64,000 nt of DNA from NCBI GenBank assembly GCA_936440205.1, contig OW387140.1, positions 23,867,659 through 23,931,658 of the forward strand. Direction: 5' to 3'. Shown piece after piece: positions 24,469 to 39,210 of the stretch. Within the stretch, counting starts at the first letter, position 1; each line of letters begins with the position of its first letter. Both the position numbers and the translations under genes were made by a program. The notes under the pieces were generated by a model. The model was not told the origin of the DNA, searched no databases, and was given only the letters and a program-made list of their open reading frames with translations. This DNA is from Lepidonotus clava (lineage: Eukaryota; Annelida; Polychaeta; Phyllodocida; Polynoidae).

Positions 24469-27400
24469 TTTAAATATTTCATAACATTTATATATATTGT
24501 TATGTTTTCTTATGCCCATCTAACATTATTCATTTGTTTGAAGCAGACTTTAGGTTTTTCATTTTCATGCAAAGTATACAACTTTTCTTTTTCTTATATC
24601 ACTTATCAGCATCAATTTTAGATTAAAACTAAATAAACTCATTTTATGAGTAATTAACGTGCGTCATTTACACTCAATCACATTAATCAGTGGTGTTCTT
24701 TTGTTTTTTAAACAAATGTGAACTTGTTATAAGTTTTACATGTAAATATTACTTTCAGCGTGATGCAATAACTATTTTTGGTAAATCACGTGAATAGGCG
24801 AAGTTCTCGTTATATTATAACGGTATCAATGTGCTCTATAATGATAAAGGTAATTAACGTTATGAGCTTGTTAAACCACAAACATGTTACCCAAAAATCA
24901 TTATACTAGATACGAGAAGATTGTAATTATACCTCAGATCGCAATGAGAAAGTGTCCAGGGCGAATGGGGCTTGACTTACAATTACAATTACAAGCAGCG
25001 ACCTAGATTAGGTCAACAGGTGTAAACGATGAGAAGTATGCCGTTGCATATACCCGCGTATGTTACGTGTAGTACATACCTGGCCTGACCCCCGAGGTTA
25101 GGTATGCAGGCAAAGCCCGTAAATTCAACTGGGAAAGACCCAAGACAGCCCAAAATCACGACTGCAAGGCTGTCAATTTCAAAAAGCGAAGGTCGCACGG
25201 TACTTACCAACCTCTTGAGGAAAACACTCTGCATTTGTTTATGGTATTTTGGATGCCAAAATGTCGGCAGTATTTAATGCTATATTTAACTTGTTTTAGG
25301 CAAGGGTCCTAAAAATCGGGAAAAGGTGCTGAATAGGCTATTCCATAAGAAAAAGAATAAGAATGCTAAACACCCTGACGGATATGTGATTTTCAGACAA
25401 GCATAATCAGAATTTAGATTTACTGCGAACGGATGATAATATAGCGAAATCAAAATGAAGCCTTGAGATCGTACATTGCAATACGACCTTCAGCACATGG
25501 TTAATGACCCCCCGCAGCACCTCAATCCACATTGACGCCCGAGCGCCCTCTTCCCCACCTACACCCCACGGTCTGGCCCCTGGTCTGGCCCACTCCTTCT
25601 CAGGCTGATAACATCTCTGATGTCATTGGCCGTCTGTGTCGTATTCAGCCGACCCGTCCAGGACCCCTCCCCCTGCCACTTAACGACTGACCCTCGGAGC
25701 ACAGTCTCCCCCATTTAGCCTGAAGCCATTCAGAAATTGTTTATGTTTGTTCTCCTCAAAGATTTAAAGAACTATGTGGTTGCTGGGATTTCAGGACTAT
25801 CGTTAAGGTTGAGGAGGAAATCTTTTGTATTAATGCCATACCAGCACCTTTCTCTTTTGGACTGATCTATGCTGTAGCCTGATATTGTACAACTTAGTTG
25901 TCGGTCAGCCTGGTATTTGATCTGTTTCTCTGCTACAATGTGGTAATCAATCCTCCACCAGGGTAGGGCATGGTAATGAGAAAGGTGAGCAGTCAGCACG
26001 GACCCCCTCACTGGGTCACTCACTGGGTGTTTCAATATAGCTTCACTGGTCAAAAACTCGAAAGGTAAATCTATGTACATGTACTCCATAAACGAATCCG
26101 TGTTTTTGAAATGCAAAGAAAAATGATGATTCCCAAAACACAGTCCAGCATACGTTTTGGCCTTAGAGGCCTCGAGCTTCGGTTATTGAAGTATTACTAT
26201 ATCAGATTTGGGCCACATAGGCTTACTAAGGTTGAACATTATCCTCAGGGGTCCAAAGGGAACCGTTGTTACTCTCATGACTAGGTATCCCTCTAGAATA
26301 GAATCTAAAGAATTACACGGTAAATTTCCCCGAATGATTGCTCTCCCAAATGGACAGATTTGACCCGGGCGCCCCCCCCCCACCCCACCCCCTGCGGCGC
26401 TGGCAAACATTTGGGTCAGCATGCCAGGAATTTCCGACCTGTAGGTATATGTCTGCTGAACGCACCAACACCTGCCACTCAGCCTGTCTGAATGACCCGG
26501 CCGTCATTCAAAAAGCACTAGAGGAACGAAATGTAACAATGCACGTGACGTAGGTGTACATCCATTGACGGTCATTTGGAATATAGACATGCTGTTGCAC
26601 TGGAGCGGATACGAACTGATAAAATGAAGGAAGAACAAAATACCAATTATTGAACAAACGTCGAGGGCAATTGCAATGAATTTGATTACTAAGGCTTGTA
26701 TTCAACAAGTAAATCCTACCTTGTTGACAAGAGCCTGAGAATTCTATTACTTATAGGACTGAACGGAACAAGTAGACTTTCAACCAAGGGCTTTCAATTT
26801 AAACAACCAATATGTGGACTTAGGCCAATTGGTTTTAACTTTAGAATATTTGCCAGACAAAGGTAGGCAAAGATTAAATCAAAGCCTACATGTGTGCCAT
26901 AATGTAGCCGTGAGATGAGGTGTAGTACGCCCACATATATTCACCCCTGAGTGACCCGCAGGAAGTGATGTAATGCATGCCGCTACCCGGATGTATGTGT
27001 TGTGAAAGACCTCCGTCGGCATCTTGGCAGCTTGGTCACTCCTTTGTTAGGTTATCACATATATCTTTAACCTGTACCTGCAAGGAGAACATTTTGTTTT
27101 GGATTCAAATACATCATGACATTGTATAGACTCATAAAAAGAAGACATCTAACGATGTCATTTGATTATACAATAATATACAAATCAGCCAACATAATCC
27201 CAGCCTTTCTTTTTATTGTGTGATATCAGGTTTATTTACTCAAATTATTCCTTATTTTGTTGTTGATAAATGAGATGGGGCAGTGAATATGATAGTGAAA
27301 ACATCAATCAGTTATAAACTACTTGTACAATATTATTATTGTTTTCTTGAATGCCCCCTTATCACCTAATATAATTATGTATTCTAGCAATGCAATACAT

Positions 27401-30081
27401 TCCATAATTCCATAATTCCAAGTCTCCATATAAAACTATCATGGAATGTACTCACTTCTCGTATACCAATATCTCCCAGCAATATTCAATATCATGTTTC
27501 TACAGTGGTGAATCTTAATCTCGAATTAATATTCGGTGGCACGAATCTGTTTACCGTTTGCGTAGTTGTGAATAATCAATAGTTAGGCCTATAGTTCTCT
27601 AGAGCGTGTGCTACATGAGATCCCATAATTATCATCAGATAAAATCATGATAAGAAATGCACATCATCCATTCGGGCTATAGCAAGAACCTTCAGGCCTC
27701 GGTCCAGAAATGGTGTAGGCCTACATGTAGTATCCCAGTAGTGCCTTTGAGTCGTAGCATAGATCAGACATTAACATACGTGAATGTTTGAACGTCCTAG
27801 CAGTGTCATTCACCCCGATTTTAAACGATTTGATTTTACACTCAACTGAGCTCCAGATATCCTCGCCTGCATGTTGACCTCACCCGGGTCAATTTCTTTT
27901 ATTCACACCCTATGCCGAAAACCCAACCCCTTAAACTCTACCAACCCACTGCCAACGGCAACCCCATAACCCCACCGAAGCCTCCTCGCCCTCATTTCTT
28001 CTCATGCTTAATGACATAGAATCCAAGTAGGACAAGTTAGAGGTAACCATGGTGCACCCCCCCTCTAACCTAGTTAGACGGCCGTCACGCTAGGCTCTTT
28101 GTATTGGGCATTGAGGTGTGCTGGTTGAGGGCAGGCCTCGTGGGGTGGGAGAAGGGGGTTGTGGAGGTTGTAGGAGGAGAAGCTTAGTGTTGGGTGACAG
28201 GTGAGGTTTGGTGGGGTTTAGTGAGTCCTGTTCACATTTCATGTCACATATTTAAATGTATTTATAGGGAGGCAGTTATACCTGACCCAATCAGGGTACC
28301 GCTGCCAGTGCCATGACACATAATTATACATGACGGTTTGAACATAACGGTTCTATACATCAGAACAAAAAAAAAGTGTATTTGGGGAGTTGTTATTGGT
28401 ACTTTTGCTTTTATTGACGGTATTGGTCCAAAGGGTCATATACTACTCAAATACTGTTTCAGTGTTCTCTTATTTTACAATGCTCTGATAAATGCTTCAC
28501 AACCATGCCTGGGACATCAGAGGAACCTTGCTGTACACAATCTTATCCTCCCTAATGGTGCACGTTGGCTATTTTACCAGATGATTGTCTAAGTGGTTGG
28601 CAGCGTTCTAATTCTAATTCCAAATAAACGGACATTTTTATTAAAGAATCTCATTTAAATTGGCCCCTATATGATAAATATGTATGTATTACGTAGCGAC
28701 ACGTTGTATTTAAATAAATGACAACTTTATCAGTATCGCTAATTTTAAATGGAATGTTAATGTATGAAACGCACCAACATTCCCCATCATCCAATATTAG
28801 GAGAAAATGTATATTTATCTATAATGTTGTTAGATGAGTCATAGATTGTACTTTCTTTATTTACGAAAGTCAATTGCTTTGTGTAAGGGGTTTTGAAAAG
28901 TGTAACCTATAATCAGAGAACGCACTCCACATCTGGGAGTTACCTATATGTATATCTTGTATACGCAACCTGTGGTTCAAGTACTTGAATGGTAAAACAC
29001 CCAGGCAAACATTTCTATTTGACTTGTGGACTACACGATCCGATCGACGCTTGATATTGGTCTCTTCGTACAACAAGTGTGATATATTATATAAGTCCTA
29101 ATATCATGCTTAATTTCCTCTCTATCCGCCGTACAAAAAAAACCTGAATGCTTTCCTTCCTTTGTATGGTCAGTTGAAATAAGATTGTTACGTCTCAGTG
29201 CGATTGGAAGTAAATGTGGCTCCAGGGGAAAAAAGCAGCTAAAACATTTTCTCTTCTGCATATATAGCAATGCATGTCCATGTCTATATAATTATACTTT
29301 TAGTGCTATGGGCGATATATATGTATGTATGGATTTATATCTTTAATCGCACTGCTGCTATACATAATTATTGCAGATTTTGTCGTACTAATTTCAGCAA
29401 TCTAACGTTGAACGTTACAAAATGGGAATGTACCATCCCGGAATCCCGTACGCCCTGACCAAGGCAGACCTCCTGCTATTCTGCTTCGTTTGATAGAACT
29501 AACATTTTGTAGCGAAATGTACTTCTCAAATGTACAACTAAAACATGGCCCTCGGGGTAATGTTTGTCGTTTTAAAGCCGGGGCGCCAACTGGAATCAAA
29601 GTTCTGGGGTCAGGTTTGGTGTAAACAGTTCGAAATAATAGTTCCCGACTCCCCCAAGCTGACCTCCAATCGGTAACGGTAGTTGCATGAGATGGCTGGA
29701 ATTGCATTGCATTTCCCCATAAAGTAATCAAATCATACTTTGATTTGAATGTTTGCAGCCTTGTTTACAACTATTATTTGATATTCCGTGCTATGATGTG
29801 AGATTGTTTTGTATTTATTTGAAAGTGCAAGGCTTTGCAGTATAATATGGCAGTATTTGCCTATGAAGTATAACAGAGGCAATTAAATTGCAGTGTTACA
29901 CCATTATGTGCAACATAAAATCAAAAGTGACAGGTTAACGATAGCCCTACTTCAATGAAAAATAGACTTTTTAGAAATAATCAGATTCAGGTCAATCAAT
30001 ATGAATCGTGATGAAAAAATAGGTTTCATTTTAATTAAGTAGAATTAGTTGTAAACCGTTATTGGACCTACCTGACAGTCG

Positions 30082-30124
30082 TGGGGGTGGGGGGTGGGGG
30101 TGGGGGTGGCGGGGGGGGGGGGGG
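30082..30124 (+). repeat. G-rich tract, G-quadruplex-prone
   Basis: Over 40 bases consisting almost only of G with spaced single T or C (GTGGGGGTGG ... GGTGGCGGGGGGGG). At least four runs of three or more G are adjacent, satisfying the usual G-quadruplex pattern several times over. Sequence shows potential only. Confidence 0.8.
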
Positions 30125-32963
30125 TCGTGGGCGCCTCCGTGAACTTCTGACTCGGGGATGGTTAATATCAAATCTGTCACCTACCTTCTGTCACATCGCG
30201 GCACCCGTATAAAGGCTGTAGATTTGTAATGCCGCCATCATCAACCGGTCATTTGGATTCTTCGCATACTTTTCGTTGTATGCTCAACCAGGAATATGAA
30301 ATTTGTTAGCTGTATATTTCCAATCCTCATATATTATATGTATGACCTATGAAAGGGAATCGAGAAAATCCAAGATCATCAGAACATAGACGTGACTGAG
30401 ATGTCATGGATTATGAACTTTATAATGAGTAGGCCTAAATGAAACACACTATATTACATTGAAATACATCTAAGTTCCAGATGTATGTACTGAGTACCTA
30501 TCATAATAAATTATGTTGTTTCCTATCATTAAGGACTATTCGAAGTTTACGATGTCTACTTCCGAACTGTATCATCTGTGACGTTTCAATACGTGACAAA
30601 TTCTAAGGTCATATAGGGCAAAAGTTTAAAGCCTTAGGGCACTGTCCATTTACCCGACGTGGATATAACCTAAATGTAAATGCAGGCACTAAATGTAAAC
30701 AAGTGCTTTTGCACTTATTTTTTGTCTGGATAAATAAACGAATTTAAAAAAAAAAAAACCTATTATAATTTATCATATGGTATTCTGATTTATGACAGTT
30801 ACTCTAGGATTTACCATAACAGAGCAGTTTGTATGGGTCTGTCGGATACCGATCAAGTTAGTTGGAGATTGTATTACTCTGTCCTGGTATTTTGAATATT
30901 ATGCATTACTCGGTCCTGATAGTTTGAATATTATCATTATTACCAGTTTTTACTTTAAAGACGTATAGACCATTTAAAATGTCTTTTAAAACATCCACAA
31001 AAATTATCGGGCATTGTCAACGTCATCTGGACAAGCCTAAGGTCAGTTCTACATTTAAAGGCGAAAAGGTATAAGAGACAAAACTACATGTTATGGGGGA
31101 TAATCGACCCCTCTGTATCCATACATTATTGATGTTTGGTCACCATAGCTAACTGTATTATAGCTCTAGACTACCTCACCTGTCTGATCATACCGTCTGG
31201 TATTACGGTTAGAACAGCTCGTTAGGTGACCCAGGTACCAGAGTGATGTAAAGTATGAAATACTAGATAATTACCGTGCATGGATGATGGAACAAAATTT
31301 AATGTATTCAATTTCCCATGCAGCGCGATGGGATCAAGGTATAGCTTTACATTATTAGATCTACTTTCCACCAAGAATCTCCTCCGCACATAAACATATG
31401 GAGAAGTAGGACTGGAAGGAGTCAGAACCACCTTATTCCATGCAATTGTGAATTGTACCCCTACCCCACCCCAATCACCCTCCCTTACTTCAACCCATGC
31501 ACACCCTCCCGTCCATTATTAATGTGACCTGTGTTTTCCCTCCCGGTGACTTTTGGCCGTGACTGTGTGGGTGTGAGACCTCCAGGTGAGCACGTAGCAT
31601 GCAGACTAACTACACGACATGCAGGTGTACTGTCCACCCTGTGAAGATCACAAGGGTTCCGGTCCCCACCACAGAGTACATGACCTCTAAGTGAGCAGTG
31701 TCAAAGCCTTACAGAACTCCCAGCTTGGTTCACTTCCGGAGCGGTTTGCTTCCCGTTTGCGTTTTGCTACAGGTCTGTGGGGTAAATCAATTAACATACT
31801 TTAGAAGAATCTGAGGTGAAAAAGTACATTAAAATAAGTTCCGAACTGTTTCCCTTTAGGCAGGCAATATTGTAATCATAATGTAGGGATGTTTTGGACA
31901 ATTAGCAGCAACAACAAGGTTCCAATAAGAAATGTGGATTTTGTGGACCACAGATACTTCACCTTTTTGTTGTTTTTCTTCCCACATGGTCCTAGGCGTT
32001 GCCTCTTGGTCAGTCTTTTATCATGGTCTTTTCTCCCTTCGTAACTCAAGCTGAACAGACCTCAGCCCACGCTTGGCATCCTGTAGCCTCCCAGATCGAC
32101 AGGCCCGCTCGTTTTCAATGAGTTCCCGTCAAAGGGATACAGGCAGTGGGCACCAGAGCGGAACGACCTCTCAGGTTGAATTAGTCTTCTGCAAAAACAG
32201 TTTGACCTTAACCACCTATCCAACAGTCAGTCTCAACTTTCGTCTGAGAAATGGGAAGAAGCAATTATCCTATATATAGAGGAATATTTTTCATATTGAA
32301 AAGCGTGAACATTGCCTCAGATGTCTACAGTGCCTGTGTAAAGTGAAAAATAAATCCTTCACCAGACCACACGGACAATGATACAATACATGTTGATAAT
32401 AATGTTGAAAGGTTTGAGAGAGGCCATGGGAAAAGATATTCAATAAGGAGGGTTCGCAAATAGCCGTCGGAAGGAAAGTCAACCGCCCTCCAACTGATTG
32501 TGTTAATTGCTGGCACCAGCAAGAAACCACTGGTGATATGCCTGCCCGTCCATGGGTCCCAGCGGCCATTGACCACCGCGTCCAACCCGGCTGCATGTAA
32601 TACCTTGATGGTACCAGTAATTAAGTGCTTGATATATTGATACCATTACTTTTCTGGTCTTGGTTATTAATTTGTATAATCTATACAGGTAGGCAAAATG
32701 ATATTTAACATTAGAGTGGCCATTAGGATAGCTCAAGTATTGCCCGTTGATTATCACACCTGTCCTAAGGTGCGTGCTTTTCTAAGAAGATCCCATTTTT
32801 GTCGTTAATGACAGGCGTTGATTATTTAACTATGCAGTCGGCTTTAAAAGGCTTCCATAAGCATTATGGTTTTAAATACTCTATGGGGTAGTGTTTCTGA
32901 AAGGACGTGCACGACTTCCGCTTCGACCGACTGACCTGAAGTCTTATTAATGTCACCTGACGT

Positions 32964-32978
32964 CAACAGGGGGCGCAG
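32964..32978 (+). promoter_or_regulatory. CTCF-like site
   Basis: CAACAGGGGGCGCAG contains the AGGGGGCGC core of the bilaterian CTCF consensus, with a TGACGTCA-like CTGACGTCA just upstream (about 32958-32964). A second, weaker core, CAAGGGGGCGCGG, lies at 37224-37236. Both sit between the two host genes. A motif match alone; no evidence for occupancy. Confidence 0.3.
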
Positions 32979-34570
32979 TGGTCAACCTTAGGAATGTGGC
33001 GTTTCTCGACATACCACCCTTTGTGCAGGGACATTTGTCACGGTCAATATAATTACATGTATTAGGGTTTGCGTACGTAGGAAACGGCGTGTATTATACG
33101 TAGCGCGCATAGCTGAATTGTCCAATGACTAAAAGCCAGACGAATAAAAAATTGTTCATTGTATCCCATTTTATTGAATCAGATTGTCACAGGCAATCCG
33201 GGTAGGCACTATTCTGAAATTGCTTACAAAAACCTGCCGTACTATGAGTCACACTATGTCCCATTTTGGTAAACTGGGATATATGGGCTCGGTACATAGC
33301 AGGTCATGTGTGCACGGACTTTTATTAAGGAAGTGTTATGGACAAAAAGGCATCAATGACAACCAATGTTACAGAACAATTATATGTATAATGAATAAAA
33401 ACCTGCCAGGAAGTTTACTACCCTCCTTTCTCCTCTTCCTTCCACCACAATTCCCCCTTCCTTCATCCTGCCACCTTTACTCCGACACCTATATACTACC
33501 TGTGCGTCTAGGCCTATTTAATACCGCACTACGTATACCTTGTCCCTTGTCCGATAATGCCATGCATATTACCGACAATAGTGCCGCCCGCAGCTTTTAT
33601 CGACGTTTTGGCCCCGAATGGTAATGTCACAATAATATCCCCCACAATTCATGAGCAATGCTGATCTTAATGGACATGCTGTTTCTCAAAATAGTCCAAT
33701 GTCTAGAAAAACAAGGCATCGTCATGACATGGTTATGGCTCCTGAATGATTTCCGATATGTTTTATACGTAATTTCAAATGACATGTATGTTGGGAATAT
33801 GGTGTGATTCAGATTGTAACGGGATGGAGAAGCCCAGCATCAGGGGGTCGGTACAGCCTCCCGTTGTGTTTGTACAGCAGGACAAACACACGTTATGTAA
33901 GTGGTAACGGGTACAGTGTACTCACAGAACGTCTACCTGGCGGTCATAATGTTCCCGTTGATCGTCGGCAGGGACAGGACGCGTTCAAACATGACCGTCT
34001 AAAGTCAAGGAGGATCACTGTCCTGGATGTCACTTTATATTATATGTTTTTAAAATAGATGCTAGGTCTCTACTTTAGAATACTTTTCAGGTAATTTCAG
34101 GTATCCCGTGGAGAAGAGATTGTGAGGCAAACAATCTTCTTTTTTAGGATGTAAATGCACTGGGATGCAGTTAACTGATTCTAATTTCTATAGAATTGAA
34201 CTCAAAGTAGGACATGCATTGCCCATAAAGAGAATATACAAACCTAGATGTGGCCCCTATATAGTAGAGGTGAGTCATCGGCGCCACCCATATAAATCAC
34301 CATGGTTACACACAGGCTCGCTTCACTAATGATCTTGCCAGGACCCATGATGATAGTTAAAGCTGGTGTCTAGACGCCCATTTCCTGAGTCTAAATCTGG
34401 AACAGTGGGGACCACTAATGCAATGAATAGACATTCAGCGAAGCCAACCCCAATTCTCGGCATTCACGACACCTGGCGGCGACGTTCGCTTGACCTAGTT
34501 CTTGGAAAATTGTATGACAAATGGTTATTTCCACCTCCAATATCACAAGATCTAGGGAAAATATACACCC

Positions 34571-34692
34571 TTTTCAATAGTGTGGCGCCCTGTTAGTGGA
34601 ATTGCCTGAACCAAACGGTTGGGATATGGGTTCCTATGGGACCAGGCTTAAATCGTTGGGAACAAGGTTTCTGTGGGAGGGTCCACTGCGCA
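34571..34692 (+). repeat. Dispersed repeat, copy 2 (pairs with 13155-13272)
   Basis: TTTCAATAGTGTGGCGCCC, TTGGGATATGGGTTCC, AATCGTTGGGAACAAGG and TGTGGGAGGGTCC follow in the same order as in copy 1. This copy has about 6-10 bp more between the second and third words. Confidence 0.6.
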
Positions 34693-34694
34693 TG

Positions 34695-37600
34695 TTTTTT
34701 GGGAAAGGTTTAAATTGCTATGTTTCTGTAAAGCAGGTATTGTACAGACACAACTAATCACACCAACAAATGCCATGGAGGTATAAAGATCCCCCCCCCC
34801 CTACTTGGTGCGGGTGTTGGTCGGACTTTTGAGTAGTACCTGTCAGTGAGTGATGTAGGCTGCTGATGTCATGCACACGGCCAACAAAAGCTATACATTA
34901 ACAGTTCTCCTTCCCATGCATACCTTAACCCTGACAAATATCCGACACCCTACCCCATGTACACCCCCTTTATAGGTCCTCTCCTTTGGTACCGTACAGT
35001 CACAGTCAGTTTTAAAAATCAAGGTTTCATTTGAGGTATATATATATAGGCAACTGCATGGCGTCCAAAATAATTAGTCGTATGCAACCGGTAATTCTCA
35101 TTTTCATTCTCAAATTATTGCTCAACATAAAGGCTTTAATCTTAGTGCACCGATATTGCAGAGCTGATACTGCAGTACAACTTAATTATAACGACCAACC
35201 CAACTCACGTTCCCTCCCCCGGCATGACATAATTTACCACCTATAGCTTGTAACTTAGCATAGCCCCCTTCCCCCTCGGCCTCCCGTCATGTACATACTC
35301 CTGAGTTGGCCATAGACAACAATGCACTTTTTCCCAGTCACAACATTGGCTCATTCGCCGGCTGGAGGTAAGCTGGCATTGTGATCCAGGTCAGACTGCA
35401 GGGCCCAGGTGTGGGGCGTTTTACCTGTGGCTGGGGTGGGGTGGGGGGATCCACTTCTCACCTGGTGGATCCTCCTCATCACATGACACCTCCGCACACA
35501 CTAATCAGATCAGCAGTGAAAATGATAATAATAAACGCATTTCATTGACGGAAACCTATATATTTTCACACTTGTCGGTTGACACTGCCTGCTGTTGACC
35601 GATGCATTTCTCTGTATAATTATCGATTCAACGCACTCTTCTTGTTCATGCATTGCACGTTGTACCTCAGGCCTGTTGCAGTACACACTCACATGTAACA
35701 TGTATACGTTCCATTTATTTTGTTATACTTTTTTCCTACCCCGTACAATAGAACTTGGAACGTCTTTTTTAGTTCACATGTTACACCGTTTTGTTGGAGA
35801 GGGGCCAAAACTATTGCTTGACGAGCGTGTGAAATTAAGGTTTGGAATACAGGAAATACTCTTTTTCAAATCGTTAATACTTTTAACTGTTTCATTTAGT
35901 ATATCTAAGCTACTGGCCCATTTTGCCAACACATCATCTATACTATTACGTATTTATAGTGACATACATATGTTACATTGAATCCAATCCTTCCAGCATA
36001 GACCCTGCAGCTCCAAACATGTGCAGTTGTGACATACACAGCCTTGTATACTGTCAGTCCTCCCCCGTAGACACCGTTGTGGCCGGCCGGGGCTGGCCCG
36101 CCGTGGAGGAGCGGTGTCCAGTGTCGACCACCACCTGTCCCAGGCTGGGGATTCCCAGGTGTCAGACCTCAGCCTCTAACAATCTGCAACTTCGACGCTC
36201 TCGACACGAGAAACATGTATTTAACGGCCGGATTGAAGCAGTTGGGCTGCAGAATGCAGGCCACACCTGATTATGGGGGCGGGCATTGTTTCCTGCAAGT
36301 CCAAACCCCGCATTCATCATGAGCAGTGCCAGGTGCTCGCAAAGATACCTGTCTGACAGAGAGGAAAGTTCATTTCACGTTACCTAGATTTAACCGAAAA
36401 CAGTTTTCAAATATTTTGAAATTACGTTGTTACGTTTTTCGTCTCTGTGCAGAGATGCATTTGAATACATATAGCTACATTTACCCGTAGACAGCACTGA
36501 TAAAAGCACATAGAATTATCGGCAAAAGTTAAATAAATGGTTCTAGATCTGTAGAACTGTAACTCCAAAGAGTTGAACGATCTCATTCACATTGGCCTGG
36601 TGTTGCTTTCATCGCACGTTTATGGATACGATTGGGTATTCTATGGAAATCACTAAAATGTAGAACTAGAAACTTTTGGTTGAAGCACCAATACACCCTC
36701 CGACCATATGGAACGATCATAGCGGCCGGCCTACCCCAGTTTAGATTGCCTTGCATATACCTGCCCTGCTCCACACATGATAAATTTGGAAACTTTCTTT
36801 GGAATGGCTAGTCAAGTCATGAATTACCTATGACATAGAGGAGCACGTCAGCGGTTGGCATAACTCACTGTCTTAGTTCTTGTTAAGCATGTAATCGTCC
36901 ACGGTTTTTTAATGACATGCACGCAATGTCATGAAGTCACACTGCCTGTAGGCGCCTGTCGTTTATCAACAACTATTCTACAACCTATATCAATGGTGGG
37001 TCAGCTGGAAACCTAGATTGGTTAAATCGTTCACCGTGACGTTCAACACCTTTCCATTGATTCGTACGGAAGTGGTTCCATTACCGTCTTTCGCTGATTT
37101 AACATTTGGTCATTAGCATACAGCTTTCGCACCATAGACATATATTATTCACCGATCATTGTAGCATGTGGATAGTTAAAACATGCTGACATGAACCACC
37201 CCTAGCTGTATGCAGGTGGTCTGCAAGGGGGCGCGGGTAACCATGGCAACCAGGTAACAGGGCACGGCATACAGGCGATGAAGTACAATCACTTAATACC
37301 TTACTCCCTGTACTTAAAGGTTATTGTGCCATCAAAAGAACTCTTTCTTGTACCCATTATCATTCCAACCTGCCAACCGTAATTTAACATTGCTCGAATG
37401 ATGGTGATTAGGTTTTATTTTTATTTGCTTGGCATCTTATTTGTTTTTACTAGACCTGGTATATTCATATAAGACAGCTAACTAGCCACCCTACTCAGTG
37501 ACACTTAAGGGCACTCATGTACATCACATTCTATATTTAAACGTAAGTGGAGGCAGTATCTTTTGCTGTCTCAATAAGATGAGCAGTGTTAATTAATCTT

Positions 37601-39205
37601 TTCTTATAAACATATCAGATGCACAGATAAAATGAATTATTCACCAGTCACCGTGCTCTTCCAGAATCATATAAAAATCGTTTGAAAAAAACCCAAACTA
37701 CTTAGTCTACTTTAGACGTGTTGAAATCGTGTACCCGGGAGAATGCATCACGAAAGGTACTGCGATGGAAACAATTTTATTTGAGCATGTACATATTGAA
37801 CAATAATCTATACTAGTTAGTTTATGATGTACTATGCCATCACATAAACATTTATCGTGTGTTTATATGTTGGTGTTTTTGAAATGTGAATAACATGGCA
37901 TTTCTATCCTTTGATCTAAAATGTCATAAGAATAGAAGCAGGTAATTCATGACATGAGGGCATGCTTTATGTGTGGCCGTCGATCAGATACTCCCTGCTG
38001 GCCGGACCCCCTTATACCCGGGTCAGGTGGTTATTGATCCCGCCTGGAGGTGGAGAAAGGCTGAAGGAGGGTGGTAACCTTTTATCTACGTCCTACCTTG
38101 GCAACTCAGCATTAATCCTGTATATCTGTATGGATTCACAGTCCATTGCTTGGGATCAAGGAAAGGTCCAGCATCCAAGTACCTGACCCTTATAAAGATA
38201 TACAAGAAGTCCACCCAGAGATGCTCCAACTGAAAAGTATTTTCTTAACGTTTAGCTAACTTCCTACTTAGCAGGTGTGTTTCAAGAAAATTGTAGATTT
38301 TCGAGTTTGAAACATATAATATCCTGAATGTAATGTCATTGAAATGCGAATCAAAACGAAACGATATAGGAGATGAACAATATATGATATGGAATGACAA
38401 ACGTGATGGAGTATTGTCGATTCACTTGCATTTTTAAATAGTATCTTCCCTCATCTCCCCATATGTCCTCAACAATTTTATGCTCTGTTGTATTTCTGAA
38501 GGGCATCATCCTTTATCTTTACGCTCTGTTTCTGCCATTTCTTGGTCAGCAAACTAAGTATTCAGGTCTTGGCAATCAGGAGGGTGTTAGAGCTGTAACC
38601 ATGGTCACTTCTATACTGAATTTGGCAAGGAAGGAGGAAGGGAAAGTGAAGGTCGAATTATTTTTATCCGAAGGACAAGCGGTTTTCCCCTATACATGCG
38701 GATAATAGGTTCGGAAATGTGTTTAAAACGTATGACTCGTTTTCCCAACAATTTGTTCACAACTTCCCATTTTCTCTACCAATATTGCTACAGATGACTT
38801 CTTGTATTGTATACAGAGGCATGCTAATATTCGTAGATTCTGTCAACAGAAACATAGAAACCAAAAAATATCCAAAAAATATAATTATTGGCCATACATT
38901 ATTTATATGTAATGTCAGACTATTCGAACCAAATTCAATGATAGAAAATACAACACTGATACAAGAAAAAGATTTGCCCTGTCAAGAAAATCGATATGTT
39001 GACAGCATTTCCAGAATGCACTTTGGTTAGATCTGTAGGTTCATTGCAATAGGGAAATCAGTAAAATCGTGGGAGAGAGAATCGCAGATCGATTTGAGAC
39101 GTCAGTTAAAATGGAGTTGGTAAGTGGACAAGCGATCATTGTTTGTGTTTAGGCCTACAGAAGAAAAGCAACATTGAAACCATTCACCAATGCACCATGA
39201 TCATT
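34695..39205. other. Non-coding DNA, no gene seen
   Basis: No coding exon is supported. A GC-richer patch at about 36060-36290 has overlapping open frames on the plus strand (115 and 81 codons) but no domain; it may be a regulatory patch. The C-run at 34791-34801 is simple sequence. Confidence 0.4.
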
Positions 39206-39210
39206 AAATT

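Larger units (their letters stand above)
24475..34560. other. Non-coding DNA (intergenic or first intron of the cadherin gene)
   Basis: No exon or RNA gene is supported. GC-richer patches lie at about 25500-25700 and 26360-26410 (C-run). A G-rich tract is listed at 30082. A CTCF-like word at 32964 is listed separately. The open frames here have no domain and no consistent splice signals. Confidence 0.4.

Noticed and set aside
32050-32280. Possible remnant of a retroelement reading frame
   Set aside because: No catalytic motif can be identified and frames are short; insufficient to call.
33184-33624. 146-codon open frame
   Set aside because: The internal part is a pyrimidine-rich tract (Ser/Pro/Leu-rich translation); no domain or splice support.
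35595-35981. 128-codon open frame
   Set aside because: Composition is that of AT-rich non-coding DNA; it overlaps another frame (35923-36270) and shows no recognisable family.
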